Positions 41,473 to 51,260 are shown, counted from the stretch's first letter. The stretch is 64,000 bases of DNA from Streptomyces candidus (GCF_014207445.1 NZ_JACHEM010000004.1:1-64000), one strand, 5' to 3'. Notes: a model not told the origin generated them from the sequence alone. Program-made: numbers and translations.

Positions 41473-42048
41473 ATGACGGACGCGTATGAGGACGGCGAAT
41501 TTCCCGCAGGCTGGCGACTGGAGGGGGAGAACCTCGTCCACGAAGCCGAGTTGCACGGATGGCGGCTCACCGTGGTGAACGTGCTGAGTGCACCGTGGGA
41601 CGGCCCGTCCAGTCTCCGTATCGACCCTCCGGAAGATCAGGAAGCCGCGAGGGAGTCGGACGGCATCACGGCGGAACTCATGCGGTCGATCTCCCTGGCG
41701 GAGATCCGCAGGACGACGAAGATGCTCAGGGCGCGGCTCGGTCGCCCGGTCGACGGCCCCGGAGCGAGTGCTGCGCTCGACAGGGTCGAATCCGATCACG
41801 ACTACGCCTTGATGGCCCGTGAATACGTGCGACTGGTGGAGCAGGGGTACCGAAGTCCCGTCACGCGACTGGCGACCGCGTGGGGGATGAGCCGGAACAC
41901 CATCAGCGGACGTATTCGCCGGGCCCGCGCCATGGGCTTCCTCGCCGGGTCACCAGGTAAACCCGCAGACCGTCTGACGGCCAAGGCCAGGCGGTGTCTG
42001 GAGGGCGAAGAACTTGAGCAGTCCCGAGTACGTTCCGAACGGAAGTGA
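41473..42048 (+). CDS. Helix-turn-helix protein of the integrative element
   Basis: A 191-residue soluble protein starting MTDAYEDGEFPAGWRLEGEN. The N-terminal ~60 residues look like a small beta domain. The C-terminal part carries a convincing HTH: SPVTRLATAWGMSRNTISGR, then IRRARAMGFL (about residues 130-160), and a basic tail. A GTG at 41416 would add 19 residues and could be leaderless, but the extension looks non-coding. The gene overlaps the integrase start by 35 nt, so the two are coupled. It likely regulates the integrase or acts as a directionality factor. I do not recognise a named family. Confidence 0.7.
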   Translation: MTDAYEDGEFPAGWRLEGENLVHEAELHGWRLTVVNVLSAPWDGPSSLRIDPPEDQEAARESDGITAELMRSISLAEIRRTTKMLRARLGRPVDGPGASAALDRVESDHDYALMAREYVRLVEQGYRSPVTRLATAWGMSRNTISGRIRRARAMGFLAGSPGKPADRLTAKARRCLEGEELEQSRVRSERK

Positions 42049-43051
42049 ACCCGTCGTCTCGGTCTTCGAGAGGTGGGCCACCACGCGAGGAGTCGAGAAC
42101 AGCAGCGTCAAGCAGTACCGGACGATCCTGGCGAGAAGCGTGGAACCCTTTTTCGGTTCGCGCCTCATCACTTCGGTGAACCGCTCGGACATCGTGGAGT
42201 GGACGGCCTGGCTCCGGGAGGTCCGCGCCTACAAACCGTCGACTACTCAGTTCCGCTTCAATATCCTCATGTCCATGTTCAGCTGGGCCGTGGAGGGTGG
42301 GCTCATCGAGGACAACCCGTGTCGGGGCGTACTCCTGCCCGACAGCAGGGCCCACGTCTACCGCTCCCAGCGCGCTGAGGTCCACGTCCCTGATGCGAAC
42401 GTCGTGCACGCCGTCATTGGCGCGGCACCCGAGCGCTACCGCGGGATGTTCTGGCTCATGGCCGGCTGCGGACTTCGGCTGGGGGAGGCCATGGGAGTCG
42501 CCCGGAGCCGCATTGACTTCCAGCGCCGGACGATCACGGTCGACCGGCAGGTGGCCTGTGACGGGGACACCGGTACGGGCAAGTACGGCCGAATGCGCCT
42601 GCGGCATGTCAAGTGGCGCGAGGAGGACGACCGAGGGCGATTGGTACCGCTCCCGGAAGTCGTGGGGCTGGCGCTGCGGCGCCAGCTCAGGGACCACGGA
42701 ACATGGGGCCCCGAGGGCTTGTTGTTCGCCAATGTCACGGGCACCGGCCTGCTGTACCCGCATTACTGGTACGAAAAGATCTGGAAGCCCGCGCTGACTA
42801 TGGCAGAGGTCGGCTACTTCAAATCGCACAGCTTGCGGCACTTCTATGCGGCTTCCCTCTTCGCGCAGGGGGTACCGGTGACGGAGGTGTCGTCCTGGCT
42901 GGGGCATTCCTCCGTGAGCTTCACGGAGCGCTATTACAGCGACCTGTTGCCGGACGCCCCGGATCGTGCCCGGCTGGCCATTGACGGTGTGCTGGGTCTG
43001 CCCGACTTGGCTGCACCCGACGGGCCCGTGCGCTTGCACGGGGTGGCCTGA
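42014..43051 (+). CDS. int: Tyrosine-type site-specific integrase
   Basis: A 345-residue tyrosine recombinase. N-terminal SAM-like core-binding domain about 15-105 (VSVFERWATTRGVENSSVKQ; RFNILMSMFSWAVEGGLIED). Catalytic domain about 125-330 with Arg in GCGLRLGEAMG, the His-x-x-Arg box SHSLRHFYAASLFAQG, a later histidine in SSWLGHSSVSF and the nucleophile in TERYYSDLL. All catalytic residues are present, so it is probably active. TTG start at 42014 with GGAGG (42000-42004) 9 nt upstream, inside the preceding gene. The stop lies 5 bp before the attR core. Confidence 0.92.
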   Translation: MSSPEYVPNGSEPVVSVFERWATTRGVENSSVKQYRTILARSVEPFFGSRLITSVNRSDIVEWTAWLREVRAYKPSTTQFRFNILMSMFSWAVEGGLIEDNPCRGVLLPDSRAHVYRSQRAEVHVPDANVVHAVIGAAPERYRGMFWLMAGCGLRLGEAMGVARSRIDFQRRTITVDRQVACDGDTGTGKYGRMRLRHVKWREEDDRGRLVPLPEVVGLALRRQLRDHGTWGPEGLLFANVTGTGLLYPHYWYEKIWKPALTMAEVGYFKSHSLRHFYAASLFAQGVPVTEVSSWLGHSSVSFTERYYSDLLPDAPDRARLAIDGVLGLPDLAAPDGPVRLHGVA

Positions 43052-43056
43052 TGTAT

Positions 43057-43072
43057 CTGCCGAAGTAGGCGG
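43057..43072 (+). other. attR: right 16-bp repeat of the integrative element
   Basis: Second exact copy of CTGCCGAAGTAGGCGG, directly after the integrase gene. Excision between the two repeats would leave a single copy at the end of the acyl-CoA dehydrogenase gene. Confidence 0.85.
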
Positions 43073-43082
43073 AGCAGCACGT

Positions 43083-43116
43083 GAGAAGGGGGCGTCCCGC
43101 GGGACGCCCCCTTCTC
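43083..43116. terminator. 34-bp perfect palindrome, bidirectional terminator
   Basis: GAGAAGGGGGCGTCCC (43083-43098) is followed after GC by its exact complement to 43116. It ends the minus-strand dipeptidase transcript on one side and, before integration of the element, would have ended the acyl-CoA dehydrogenase transcript on the other. Confidence 0.8.
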
Positions 43117-43130
43117 GCGTTGCCGGCCGC

Positions 43131-44333
43131 TCAGCCGTCCAGCTGGTCCAGCGTCGCGTTCGACGGGGCCCGTCGGGGCTGGAGGTCGCGGGCAACCGAT
43201 TCGGCGTCCCGCAGGACGCGGACCGCGTTGTGCCAGGTGAGTTTGGCGAGGTCCTGGGAGGACCAACCGCGGCCGATGAGTTCGGCGATCAGGTTGGGGT
43301 AGCCGGAGACGTCCTCCAGGCCGGACGGGGTGAACGCCGTGCCGTCGTAGTCGCCGCCGATGCCGATGTGGTCGACACCGGCGACCTCGCGCATGTGGTC
43401 GAGGTGGTCGGCGACGGTGGCGGCGGTGGCCATGGGGCGGGGGTTCGCGGCTTCGAAGGCGCGCTGGACCTTCATGCCCTCGGCGGTGGTGTCGAGGTGG
43501 TGCAGGCCGTGGGCGCGCATGTTCTCGTCGGCGCGGGCCGTCCAGGCGACCGCTTCCGGGAGGATGAACTTGGGCACGAAGGTGGCCATCGCGACGCCGC
43601 CGTTGGCGGGGAGGGCGGCCAGGATCTCGTCCGGGATGTTGCGCGGGTGGTCGCAGACCGCGCGGGACGAGGAGTGCGAGAAGAGGACGGGCGCCTCGGA
43701 GGTGTCGAGGGCGTCGCGCATGGTGGTGGCGGCGACGTGCGAGAGGTCGACGAGCATGCCGATGCGGTTCATCTCGCGTACGACTTCGCGGCCGAAGGCG
43801 GTCAGGCCGCCGGCGGCGGGGGTGTCGGTGGCGCTGTCCGCCCAGGGGGTGTTGTCGTTGTGCGTGAGCGTCAGGTAGCGGACTCCGAGGGTGTGCAGGG
43901 CGCGCAGGGTGGCGAGCGAGTTGTTGATGGAGTGGCCGCCCTCGGCGCCCATCAGGGAGGCGATCCGGCCGGCGCGGCGGGCCGCCTCCATGTCGTCCGC
44001 GGTGAGGGCGCGGACGAGGTCGTTGGGGTGGCGGGCCAGGAGCTGGCCGACGACGTCGATCTGTTCGAGGGTCGCGCTGACCGCGGAGTCCCCGGTGAGG
44101 TCGGTGCGGACGTAGACCGACCAGAACTGGGCCCCTACACAGCCGGACTTCAGCCGGGCCAGGTCCGTGTGGAGGTGGGCGGACTGGTCGGCGGCGATGT
44201 CGAGGCGGTCCAGGTCGTAGCGGACCTGTTCGCGCAGCGCCCAGGGGAGGTCGTTGTGGCCGTCGACGACGGGGAATTCGGCGAGGTGGGCGCGGGCCGC
44301 GGAGAGGTGGTTCACGGTCGTGGTTCCCGTCAC
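43131..44333 (-). CDS. Membrane dipeptidase (peptidase M19), intact active site
   Basis: A 400-residue zinc dipeptidase of the renal dipeptidase family, cleaving dipeptides, often those containing D-amino acids. The metal ligands are all present: [48 protein letters not shown], and [20 protein letters not shown] near the C terminus. The GTG start at 44333 overlaps the purE stop by 4 nt (GTGA), so it is the third gene of a purK-purE-dipeptidase operon. It may recycle peptidoglycan peptides. Its degenerate paralogue lies 5-6 kb away. Confidence 0.92.
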   Translation of the reverse strand: MTGTTTVNHLSAARAHLAEFPVVDGHNDLPWALREQVRYDLDRLDIAADQSAHLHTDLARLKSGCVGAQFWSVYVRTDLTGDSAVSATLEQIDVVGQLLARHPNDLVRALTADDMEAARRAGRIASLMGAEGGHSINNSLATLRALHTLGVRYLTLTHNDNTPWADSATDTPAAGGLTAFGREVVREMNRIGMLVDLSHVAATTMRDALDTSEAPVLFSHSSSRAVCDHPRNIPDEILAALPANGGVAMATFVPKFILPEAVAWTARADENMRAHGLHHLDTTAEGMKVQRAFEAANPRPMATAATVADHLDHMREVAGVDHIGIGGDYDGTAFTPSGLEDVSGYPNLIAELIGRGWSSQDLAKLTWHNAVRVLRDAESVARDLQPRRAPSNATLDQLDG

Positions 44334-44863
44334 TTGCCGAAGCCGAAGGAGTCCGGGTCGCTCATGGCCTTGGTGCGCAGGCGCTTGCCCTTCTCGGTGG
44401 CCTGGGCGTTCAGCTCCCGCTGGAACTCCTGCATGCGGGTGAGCAGTGCCGGGTCGTGGGCGGCGAGCATGCGGGCCGCCAGGAGGCCCGCGTTGCGGGC
44501 TCCGGCGACGGAGACCGTGGCGACGGGGACACCCGCCGGCATCTGCACGATGGACAGCAGGGAGTCCATGCCGTCCAGGTACTTCAGGGGGACGGGGACG
44601 CCGATGACGGGCAGCGGGGTGACGGAGGCGAGCATGCCGGGGAGGTGGGCGGCGCCGCCCGCGCCCGCGATGATCGCCTTCAGGCCGCGGCCCGCCGCTT
44701 CCTCGCCGTAGGCGATCATCTCGTGCGGCATCCGGTGGGCGGAGACGACGTCGACCTCGTACGGGATGCCGAACTCGGCGAGGGCGGTGGCGGCGGCCTC
44801 CATGACGGGCCAGTCCGAGTCGGAGCCCATGACGATGCCGACGAGGGGTGCGGAAGCAGTCAT
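44330..44863 (-). CDS. purE: N5-carboxyaminoimidazole ribonucleotide mutase
   Basis: A 177-residue class I PurE, moving the carboxyl group of N5-CAIR to give CAIR in purine synthesis. Signatures: [20 protein letters not shown] at the N terminus, [11 protein letters not shown] (catalytic His) near residue 45 and [17 protein letters not shown] near 70. The start at 44863 overlaps the purK stop (ATGA). Slightly longer than E. coli PurE because of a charged C-terminal tail ([20 protein letters not shown]). Confidence 0.96.
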   Translation of the reverse strand: MTASAPLVGIVMGSDSDWPVMEAAATALAEFGIPYEVDVVSAHRMPHEMIAYGEEAAGRGLKAIIAGAGGAAHLPGMLASVTPLPVIGVPVPLKYLDGMDSLLSIVQMPAGVPVATVSVAGARNAGLLAARMLAAHDPALLTRMQEFQRELNAQATEKGKRLRTKAMSDPDSFGFGK

Positions 44864-45999
44864 TCGGTGATCGTTCCTCGGAGGTAGCCGGCGGCGTGAC
44901 GGGCGCGGTCGAGCACCTCGTCGAGGTCGTCGCCGTAGGTGTTGACGTGGCCGACCTTGCGGCCGGGCTTCACGTCCTTGCCGTACATGTGGATCCCGGC
45001 CTGCGGGTCGCGGGCCATGACGTGCAGGTACGGCTTGTACATGTCGGGGTAGTCGCCGCCCAGCACGTTGCACATGACCGTCCACGTCGACCTCGGGCGC
45101 GGGTCGCCCAGCGGAAGGTCGAGGACGGCGCGCAGGTGGTTGGCGAACTGGGAGGTGATCGCGCCGTCCTGGGTCCAGTGGCCGCTGTTGTGCGGGCGCA
45201 TGGCGAGTTCGTTGACCAGGATGCGGCCGTCGCGGGTCTCGAAGAGCTCGACGGCGAGGTGGCCGATCACGTCCAGTTCGACGGCGATGCGGATGGCGAG
45301 CTGCTGGGCCTCGCCGGAGAGGTCGGCGGCGAGGCCGGGGGCCGGGGCGATGACGGTGTCGCACACGCCGTCGACCTGCTGCGATTCGACGACGGGGTAC
45401 GCGACGGCCTGGCCGTGCGGGGAGCGCACGATGTTGGCGGCGAGTTCGCGTACGAAGTCGACCTTCTCCTCGGCGAGGACCGGGACCCCGGCGCGGAAGG
45501 GGTCGTGCGCGTCGGCTTCGGAGCGTACGAACCACACGCCCTTGCCGTCGTATCCGCCGCGGACCGTTTTGAGGATGACGGGGTAGCCGTCGCCCTCGTC
45601 CGCGAACGCGGTCACGTCCGCCGGATCGGTCACGATCCGGTGGCGGGGGCAGGGTGCGCCGATCTCGGTGAGTTTCGCGCGCATCACCCCCTTGTCCTGG
45701 GCGTGCACCAGCGCGTCGGGCCCGGGGCGGACGGGGATGCCGTCCGCTTCGAGGGCCCGCAGGTGTTCGGTCGGTACGTGTTCGTGATCGAAGGTGATCA
45801 CGTCGCAGCCGCGCGCGAAGGCGCGCAGCGTGTCCAGGTCGCGATGGTCGCCGATGACGACGTCGCTCACCACCTGGGCCGCCGAGTCCTGGGGGGTGTC
45901 ACTGAGGAGCTTGAACTTGATGCCGAGGGGGATGCCCGCCTCGTGGGTCATACGGGCGAGCTGACCGCCACCGACCATGCCGACTACCGGGAACGTCAC
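44860..45999 (-). CDS. purK: N5-carboxyaminoimidazole ribonucleotide synthase
   Basis: A 379-residue ATP-grasp enzyme converting AIR, bicarbonate and ATP to N5-CAIR. N-terminal [23 protein letters not shown]-grasp core [20 protein letters not shown] (about 150); metal-binding [15 protein letters not shown] near 275. The GTG at 45999 gives the standard N terminus ([12 protein letters not shown]). First gene of the purK-purE-M19 unit; divergent from gtrA, as in mycobacteria. Confidence 0.96.
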   Translation of the reverse strand: MTFPVVGMVGGGQLARMTHEAGIPLGIKFKLLSDTPQDSAAQVVSDVVIGDHRDLDTLRAFARGCDVITFDHEHVPTEHLRALEADGIPVRPGPDALVHAQDKGVMRAKLTEIGAPCPRHRIVTDPADVTAFADEGDGYPVILKTVRGGYDGKGVWFVRSEADAHDPFRAGVPVLAEEKVDFVRELAANIVRSPHGQAVAYPVVESQQVDGVCDTVIAPAPGLAADLSGEAQQLAIRIAVELDVIGHLAVELFETRDGRILVNELAMRPHNSGHWTQDGAITSQFANHLRAVLDLPLGDPRPRSTWTVMCNVLGGDYPDMYKPYLHVMARDPQAGIHMYGKDVKPGRKVGHVNTYGDDLDEVLDRARHAAGYLRGTITE

Positions 46000-46170
46000 C
46001 CGACCAGAGTATCCGTAGGCACCCACCAGACCGGACGCCCGGTCCTTCGTACGAAAGTACCAAGGCGGGCCGTGTGGGGTCGCCGGCTTCGCTGGTCCGC
46101 ACGCCGCCGGTGGAGTGATGGTTAGCATGGCGGGGTTGACGGCATCAACCGAACGGGGTCGACGGACATC

Positions 46171-46719
46171 ATGAGCGAGCCTGGCGGCACAGCCGCGTTG
46201 CGGACCCGTGTGGAGCAGCTCGCGCGCGAGGTGGCCAAGTTCGGTGCGGTGGGCGGGCTCGGTCTGCTGGTCAACATGGCCGCGTTCAACCTGCTGCGGC
46301 ACACCACGGACCTTCCGGTGGTGCGGGCCAGCCTGGTCGCGACGGTGATCGCGGTGCTCTTCAACTACGTCGGCTTCCGCTACTTCACCTACCGGGACCG
46401 CGACAAGAGCGGGCGGGCCCGGGAGCTGTCGCTGTTCCTGCTGTTCAGCGTGGCCGGGGCGGTCGTCGAGAACGGGCTGCTGTACGCGGCGACGTACGGT
46501 TTCGGCTGGAACACCCCGCTGCAGTCCAACTTCTTCAAGGTCTTCGGCATCGGGGTGGCGACGCTGTTCCGTTTCTGGTCGTACCGGACGTGGGTGTTCC
46601 GGACGCTGCCCGCGACGGCGGCGGGGCAGGCGGAGACGATCCTGGCGGACCGGCCCGCGGCCCTGGCGGACGAGCCCGAGGCAGAACCGGCCGCCTCTGC
46701 CGCCTCCCGCGTCGGCTGA
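46171..46719 (+). CDS. GtrA family membrane protein
   Basis: A 182-residue protein with four membrane segments (KFGAVGGLGLLVNMAAFNLL; VRASLVATVIAVLFNYVGFR; ELSLFLLFSVAGAVVENGLL; FFKVFGIGVATLFRFWSYRT) and an acidic C-terminal tail. GtrA/DPMS-associated proteins help flip or anchor polyprenyl-phosphate sugars for envelope polysaccharide synthesis. ATG at 46171. Position next to purK is conserved (Rv3277). Confidence 0.9.
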   Translation: MSEPGGTAALRTRVEQLAREVAKFGAVGGLGLLVNMAAFNLLRHTTDLPVVRASLVATVIAVLFNYVGFRYFTYRDRDKSGRARELSLFLLFSVAGAVVENGLLYAATYGFGWNTPLQSNFFKVFGIGVATLFRFWSYRTWVFRTLPATAAGQAETILADRPAALADEPEAEPAASAASRVG

Positions 46720-46773
46720 CGGCTGAGGGCCGTCCCTCGGCGGTGCGTCCGGCCCCGGGCCGCGCGCCCCGGC

Positions 46774-48048
46774 TCATCTGATCGTCTTCCCGCCCTCCCG
46801 CTCCCGCCTGCTGTCGGCGGCGACGGTGCTGAGGAAGAGGGCGAAGACGGCGGGCTTCTGCTGGAGGAGTTCGAGACGTCCGCCGTCCGCCTCCGCGAGG
46901 TCGCGGGCGACGGCGAGGCCGATCCCGGTGGAGTTGCGGCCGCTGATGGTTCGCTCGAAGATGCGTGCGCCGAGGTCGGCGGGGACTCCCGGGCCCTCGT
47001 CGGTGACCTCGATGACGGCCTGGTTGCCGGTGACGCGGGAGCGCAGGGCGACGGTTCCGCCGCCGTGCATGAGGGAGTTCTCGATGAGCGCGGCGAGCAC
47101 CTGGGCGACCGCGCCCGGCGTGCCGACGGCCCGCAGCTCCTTCTTCCCGGACTGGACGATCGCCCGCCCGGCGCTGCGGTAGGCGGGGCGCCACTCCTCG
47201 ATCTGCTGCTTGATCACCTCGTCGAGGTCGAAGGAGACGGCCGAGCCGGTGCGCGGGTCGCGGGAGTTGGTGAGGAGGCGCTCGACGACGTCGGTGAGCC
47301 GCTCGACCTGGGTGAGGGCGATCGTCGCCTCGTCCTTGACGGTGTCGAGGTCGTCGGTGAGCGTGATCTCCTCCAGTCGCATGGACAGGGCGGTGAGGGG
47401 GGTGCGGAGCTGGTGCGAGGCGTCGGCGGCGAGCCGCCGTTCCGCGGTGAGCATCCGTGCGATGCGTTCCGCGGAGGCGTCGAGGACGTCGGCGACCCGG
47501 TCCAGTTCGGGGACCCCGTAACGCCTGTGGCGCGGGCGGGGGTCGCCGGAACCGAGGCGTTCGGCGGTCTCGGCGAGGTCGGTGAGCGGGGACGCGAGCC
47601 GGTTGGCCTGCCGTACGGCGAGGAGTACGGCGGCGACGACGGCGAGCAGCGCGACCGCGCCGATGATCAGCAGGGTGCGGCCGACCTCGCGGGTGACGGT
47701 CGAGCGGGACTCCTGGACGGTGACCGTCTCGCCGTGCTCGCCGGCCGACCGGCCTTCGATGACGCCGCCGGCGGGGTGGGTGCCGATCTCGATGGGGGCG
47801 CGGCCCGGGATGTCGATACGGGCGTAGCGGTGGTCCGCGATCTGTTTGGCGAGCACCTCGCGGCTGACGTTGCCGTCGCCGCCGAGGCGTCCTTCGACGA
47901 CGCTGACCAGCCGCAGCGCTTCGGAGTCGACGGACTCCTGTGCGCTGTTGCTGATGGTGCGGGTCTCGACGATGACGAGGGAGACCCCGAACACGGCGAT
48001 GACGACGAGCACCACGGCGAGCGTGGAATTGATCAGACGGCGGCGCAT
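46774..48048 (-). CDS. Two-component sensor histidine kinase
   Basis: A 424-residue membrane kinase: N-terminal helix about 8-28 (INSTLAVVLVVIAVFGVSLV), extracytoplasmic sensor of about 110 residues, second helix about 140-165 (TLLIIGAVALLAVVAAVLLA), HAMP, then the H-box LAADASHQLRTPLTALSMRL (His near 212), N-box LIENSLMHGGG, G1 VTDEGPGVPADLG and G2 STGIGLAVARDLAEADGG. It autophosphorylates and pairs with the response regulator encoded 138 bp upstream. Signal unknown. ATG at 48048. Confidence 0.92.
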   Translation of the reverse strand: MRRRLINSTLAVVLVVIAVFGVSLVIVETRTISNSAQESVDSEALRLVSVVEGRLGGDGNVSREVLAKQIADHRYARIDIPGRAPIEIGTHPAGGVIEGRSAGEHGETVTVQESRSTVTREVGRTLLIIGAVALLAVVAAVLLAVRQANRLASPLTDLAETAERLGSGDPRPRHRRYGVPELDRVADVLDASAERIARMLTAERRLAADASHQLRTPLTALSMRLEEITLTDDLDTVKDEATIALTQVERLTDVVERLLTNSRDPRTGSAVSFDLDEVIKQQIEEWRPAYRSAGRAIVQSGKKELRAVGTPGAVAQVLAALIENSLMHGGGTVALRSRVTGNQAVIEVTDEGPGVPADLGARIFERTISGRNSTGIGLAVARDLAEADGGRLELLQQKPAVFALFLSTVAADSRREREGGKTIR

Positions 48049-48186
48049 GCGTCAAGGATGCACGGTCGCCGCGCGGGAGTGCCGCTGCGGAGCGGGTCGC
48101 TGCGCTGCGGAAGCGGTCGCCTTCCCCGAAGACTCAGGCTTCCCCGCACGGCGGCGGTCGGCCCCGACCGCGGGTCCCCGGAGGGG

Positions 48187-48864
<678 letters not shown>

Positions 48865-49290
48865 GGGGGCATGTTAGTCGGCGTGGCCGGTGGGGCGGCA
48901 GGGAGCGTGCGCGAGTGACAAGGACCTGCGAGTCAGTGACTCGATCTTGTGTGGGACCTTTGAATGTGCTGACTTGGTTCCAATGTCACCTGTGATCCAT
49001 CTCTCAAGTCCTTCCATATGCGGCACTGTCGTGTCGTAAGGTAGCGAGCGCGTTTGTTGCACTAATCGGGGGCCTTTGGCGGCAATGACTGCCAAGGGTC
49101 CTTTTGTGTGCTGATCGGGTCCACCGATCTGACGGCAGTGAATGACCTACGGCCGGGCCTCGCGCGCGACGATGCGCAGCGTGGCGTGGATCCCGGGGCG
49201 GGGACCTTTCCGCTCCGGTGCCGGCCTGCCCCCCACCGGGCGCGTACCCCGCCATCCCGCGGACGCGTCCCGAGCAAGCAAGGATCGACC
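48865..49290. promoter_or_regulatory. Divergent control region and long leader of the peptide transporter
   Basis: 426 bp without a credible gene. Seen: a perfect 7-1-7 palindrome CGAGTCAGTGACTCG (48929-48943), a TAAGGT -10-like hexamer at about 49037-49042 for the transporter, and a hairpin CTTTGGC/GCCAAGG (about 49074-49097) followed by GTCCTTTTGTGTG, which looks like an intrinsic terminator inside the leader. A premature-termination leader or a small RNA is possible. Confidence 0.4.
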
Positions 49291-50817
49291 ATGGCGTCCA
49301 GCCTGACGAAGGATTCTCCCGGCGCAGCAGCCGAGGACACGGCCTTCTTCGGCCACCCCCGCGGCCTGGCCACACTGTTCATGACCGAGATGTGGGAGCG
49401 CTTCTCCTACTACGGCATGCGCGCACTGCTCGTGATGTACCTGGTGTCCGGCGGCGCCGACGCGGCGACCGGCAGCCAGGGCGGTGGTCTCGCGATGACC
49501 GCGGCGACCGCCACGGCCATCTACTCCGTCTACGTGGCCATGGTCTACCTCATGGCCATGCCGGGTGGCTGGTTCGGCGACCGTGTCTGGGGCGCCCGCA
49601 AGACGGTCATGATCGCGAGCTTCGTGATCGTCGTCGGCCACCTCTCCCTGGCGCTGCCGGGACAGGTGATGTTCTTCGTCGGTCTGGGCCTGGTCGCGAT
49701 CGGCTCGGGTCTGCTGAAGGCCAACATCTCCACGATGGTCGGCCATCTGTACGCCGACCCCAAGGACGTCCGCCGTGACGGCGGCTTCACGATCTTCTAC
49801 ATGGGCATCAACCTCGGTGCCGTCGTCGCGCCCTTCGCCATCGGCATTCTGGGCGAGAAGGTCAACTGGCACCTGGGCTTCGGCCTGGCGGCGCTCGGCA
49901 TGGCGCTCGGCGCGGTCCAGTTCCTGTTCGGCTCCCGCCACCTCAGCCAGGAGAGCAGCCGGGTCCCGAACCCGCTGTCGTCGGACGAGAAGCGCGCGGT
50001 CGTCACGAAGGCGCTGCTGGGCGTCGCGGTGGTCGCGGCCTTCTACCTGCTGGTGAACTTCACCGGTGTCTTCCGGCTGACCCTGAACTGGGTGCTGGTC
50101 CCGATCATCCTGGCCGGTCTGCTGATCCCGGTCGCGGTACTGGTCAAGATCAAGCGGGACAAGGACCTGTCGGGCGAGGAGCAGACGAAGATGACGGCGT
50201 TCATCTACTTCTTCGCCGCCGCGGCCATCTTCTGGATGATCTTCGACCAGGGTGCGTCGACGCTGTCCCTGTTCGGTGACTCCAAGACCGAGCGCAACAT
50301 CTTCGGCTGGGACATGCCGAACACCCTGTTCCAGGCGCTGAACCCGGGCTTCGTGATGCTGCTCGCCCCGGTCTTCGCGGCGATATGGCTGGCGCTGGCG
50401 CGCCGCAACCGCGAGCCCAGCACGATCGTGAAGTTCGCCATCGCCCTCGGTGTCACCGGCGCGTCGTTCTTCGTGTTCCTCATCCCGATGGGCCTGGCCA
50501 CCGGCGGTACGAAGGTCACCATGTGGTGGCTGGTGCTGATCTTCCTGATGCACACCGTCGCCGAGCTGTGCCTGTCCCCCGTGGGTCTGTCGCTGACCAC
50601 GAAGATGGCTCCGGCCAAGTACGCGTCGCAGATGATGGGTGTCTTCTTCCTCGCCGTCACCGCGGGTGACAGCGTGACCGGCATGCTGGCCGTCGCCGGG
50701 GTCGACCTCAACAGCTCGGGCGTCGTCGTCTTCGAGGCCGCCGCCGCCGCGCTGGCGGGTGTCGCGATCTACCTGTCGCGCAACAAGGTGCGCGGACTCA
50801 TGGGCGAGGTGCGCTGA
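49291..50817 (+). CDS. POT/PTR family proton-coupled peptide transporter
   Basis: A 508-residue protein with about 14 membrane segments. POT signatures: TEMWERFSYYGMRALLVMYL in helix 1 (the ExxERF proton-coupling motif), GGWFGDRVWGARKTVMI after helix 2, and FTIFYMGINLGAVVAPFAIG (PTR2 signature) near residue 170. It imports di- and tripeptides with protons. ATG at 49291 with AAGGATC upstream; longer frames are not supported. A strong terminator follows. Confidence 0.94.
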   Translation: MASSLTKDSPGAAAEDTAFFGHPRGLATLFMTEMWERFSYYGMRALLVMYLVSGGADAATGSQGGGLAMTAATATAIYSVYVAMVYLMAMPGGWFGDRVWGARKTVMIASFVIVVGHLSLALPGQVMFFVGLGLVAIGSGLLKANISTMVGHLYADPKDVRRDGGFTIFYMGINLGAVVAPFAIGILGEKVNWHLGFGLAALGMALGAVQFLFGSRHLSQESSRVPNPLSSDEKRAVVTKALLGVAVVAAFYLLVNFTGVFRLTLNWVLVPIILAGLLIPVAVLVKIKRDKDLSGEEQTKMTAFIYFFAAAAIFWMIFDQGASTLSLFGDSKTERNIFGWDMPNTLFQALNPGFVMLLAPVFAAIWLALARRNREPSTIVKFAIALGVTGASFFVFLIPMGLATGGTKVTMWWLVLIFLMHTVAELCLSPVGLSLTTKMAPAKYASQMMGVFFLAVTAGDSVTGMLAVAGVDLNSSGVVVFEAAAAALAGVAIYLSRNKVRGLMGEVR

Positions 50818-50834
50818 CCCCGCCCCGCGCCCGT

Positions 50835-50876
50835 ACGGAGGGCCGCCGCACCGGTTTCGGTGCGGCGGCCCTCCGT
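50835..50876 (+). terminator. 18-bp perfect hairpin terminator of the transporter gene
   Basis: 50835-50852 pairs exactly with 50859-50876 (ACGGAGGGCC... with its complement) around a 6-nt GGTTTC loop, 17 bp after the stop codon. Confidence 0.9.
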
Positions 50877-51235
50877 CGTGTGCCCGGGGCCCTGCCGTCC
50901 GGGTGCGCGGCGCTCCCCGCCCGCCCTCCGGCGCTCGGTCAGGCGTTGCCCCTCCAGGGCTGCCCTCCTCCGGCCCACGGGCCCCCAGCACCCCGCCCGC
51001 CCCGCCCGCCGGCCCCGTTCGGCGCTGCCGGCGGGGCCGCCCTGCGACGTGCCGCCGGAGGCGACTGCGCTCGGCTTCATGGCACCCCTGCCGAGCTCGA
51101 CTGGTACGTCACCTTGTGCTCCCCTCGTGCGCCGGAGCACCGCCGGGCAACGGGGCCGGACGGAGCGGCCCGGTTACTGACGGCGCATCAGATCGGCGCT
51201 CAAGGTACGCCGGGGCCCTGTTGAGGGGAAGACAA
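50877..51235. other. Intergenic stretch, no recognisable gene
   Basis: GC-rich DNA between convergent genes. Frames on both strands are proline-, arginine- or glycine-rich without start signals or family resemblance. Nothing supportable seen. Confidence 0.5.
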
Positions 51236-51260
51236 AGAGCACGCCGTATCGACGTGCTCT
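51236..51260 (-). terminator. Hairpin terminator of the anti-sigma kinase gene
   Basis: AGAGCACG (51236-51243) pairs with CGTGCTCT (51253-51260), 9-nt loop, 55 bp beyond the stop codon. Confidence 0.65.

Larger units (their letters stand above)
41269..43072 (+). mobile_element. Minimal tyrosine-integrase integrative element at the acyl-CoA dehydrogenase 3' end
   Basis: About 1.8 kb bounded by 16-bp direct repeats. Contents in order: an intrinsic terminator right after attL, a regulatory near-palindrome, an HTH protein gene, and a tyrosine integrase gene ending 5 bp before attR. The internal DNA uses visibly less GC-biased codons than the flanks. The chromosomal order resumes at 43073 with the palindromic terminator expected after the acyl-CoA dehydrogenase. 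No transfer, replication or cargo genes are present, so it is either a remnant or a minimal mobilisable element. Confidence 0.8.

Noticed and set aside
41269..43072. A tRNA gene as the attachment site of the integrative element
   Set aside because: The repeat is the end of a protein-coding gene; no cloverleaf or tRNA 3' sequence is present. I saw no tRNA gene anywhere in the window.
50769..51140. A 123-codon minus-strand frame between transporter and anti-sigma kinase genes
   Set aside because: Overlaps the transporter 3' end and its terminator, is low complexity, and lacks a ribosome site.
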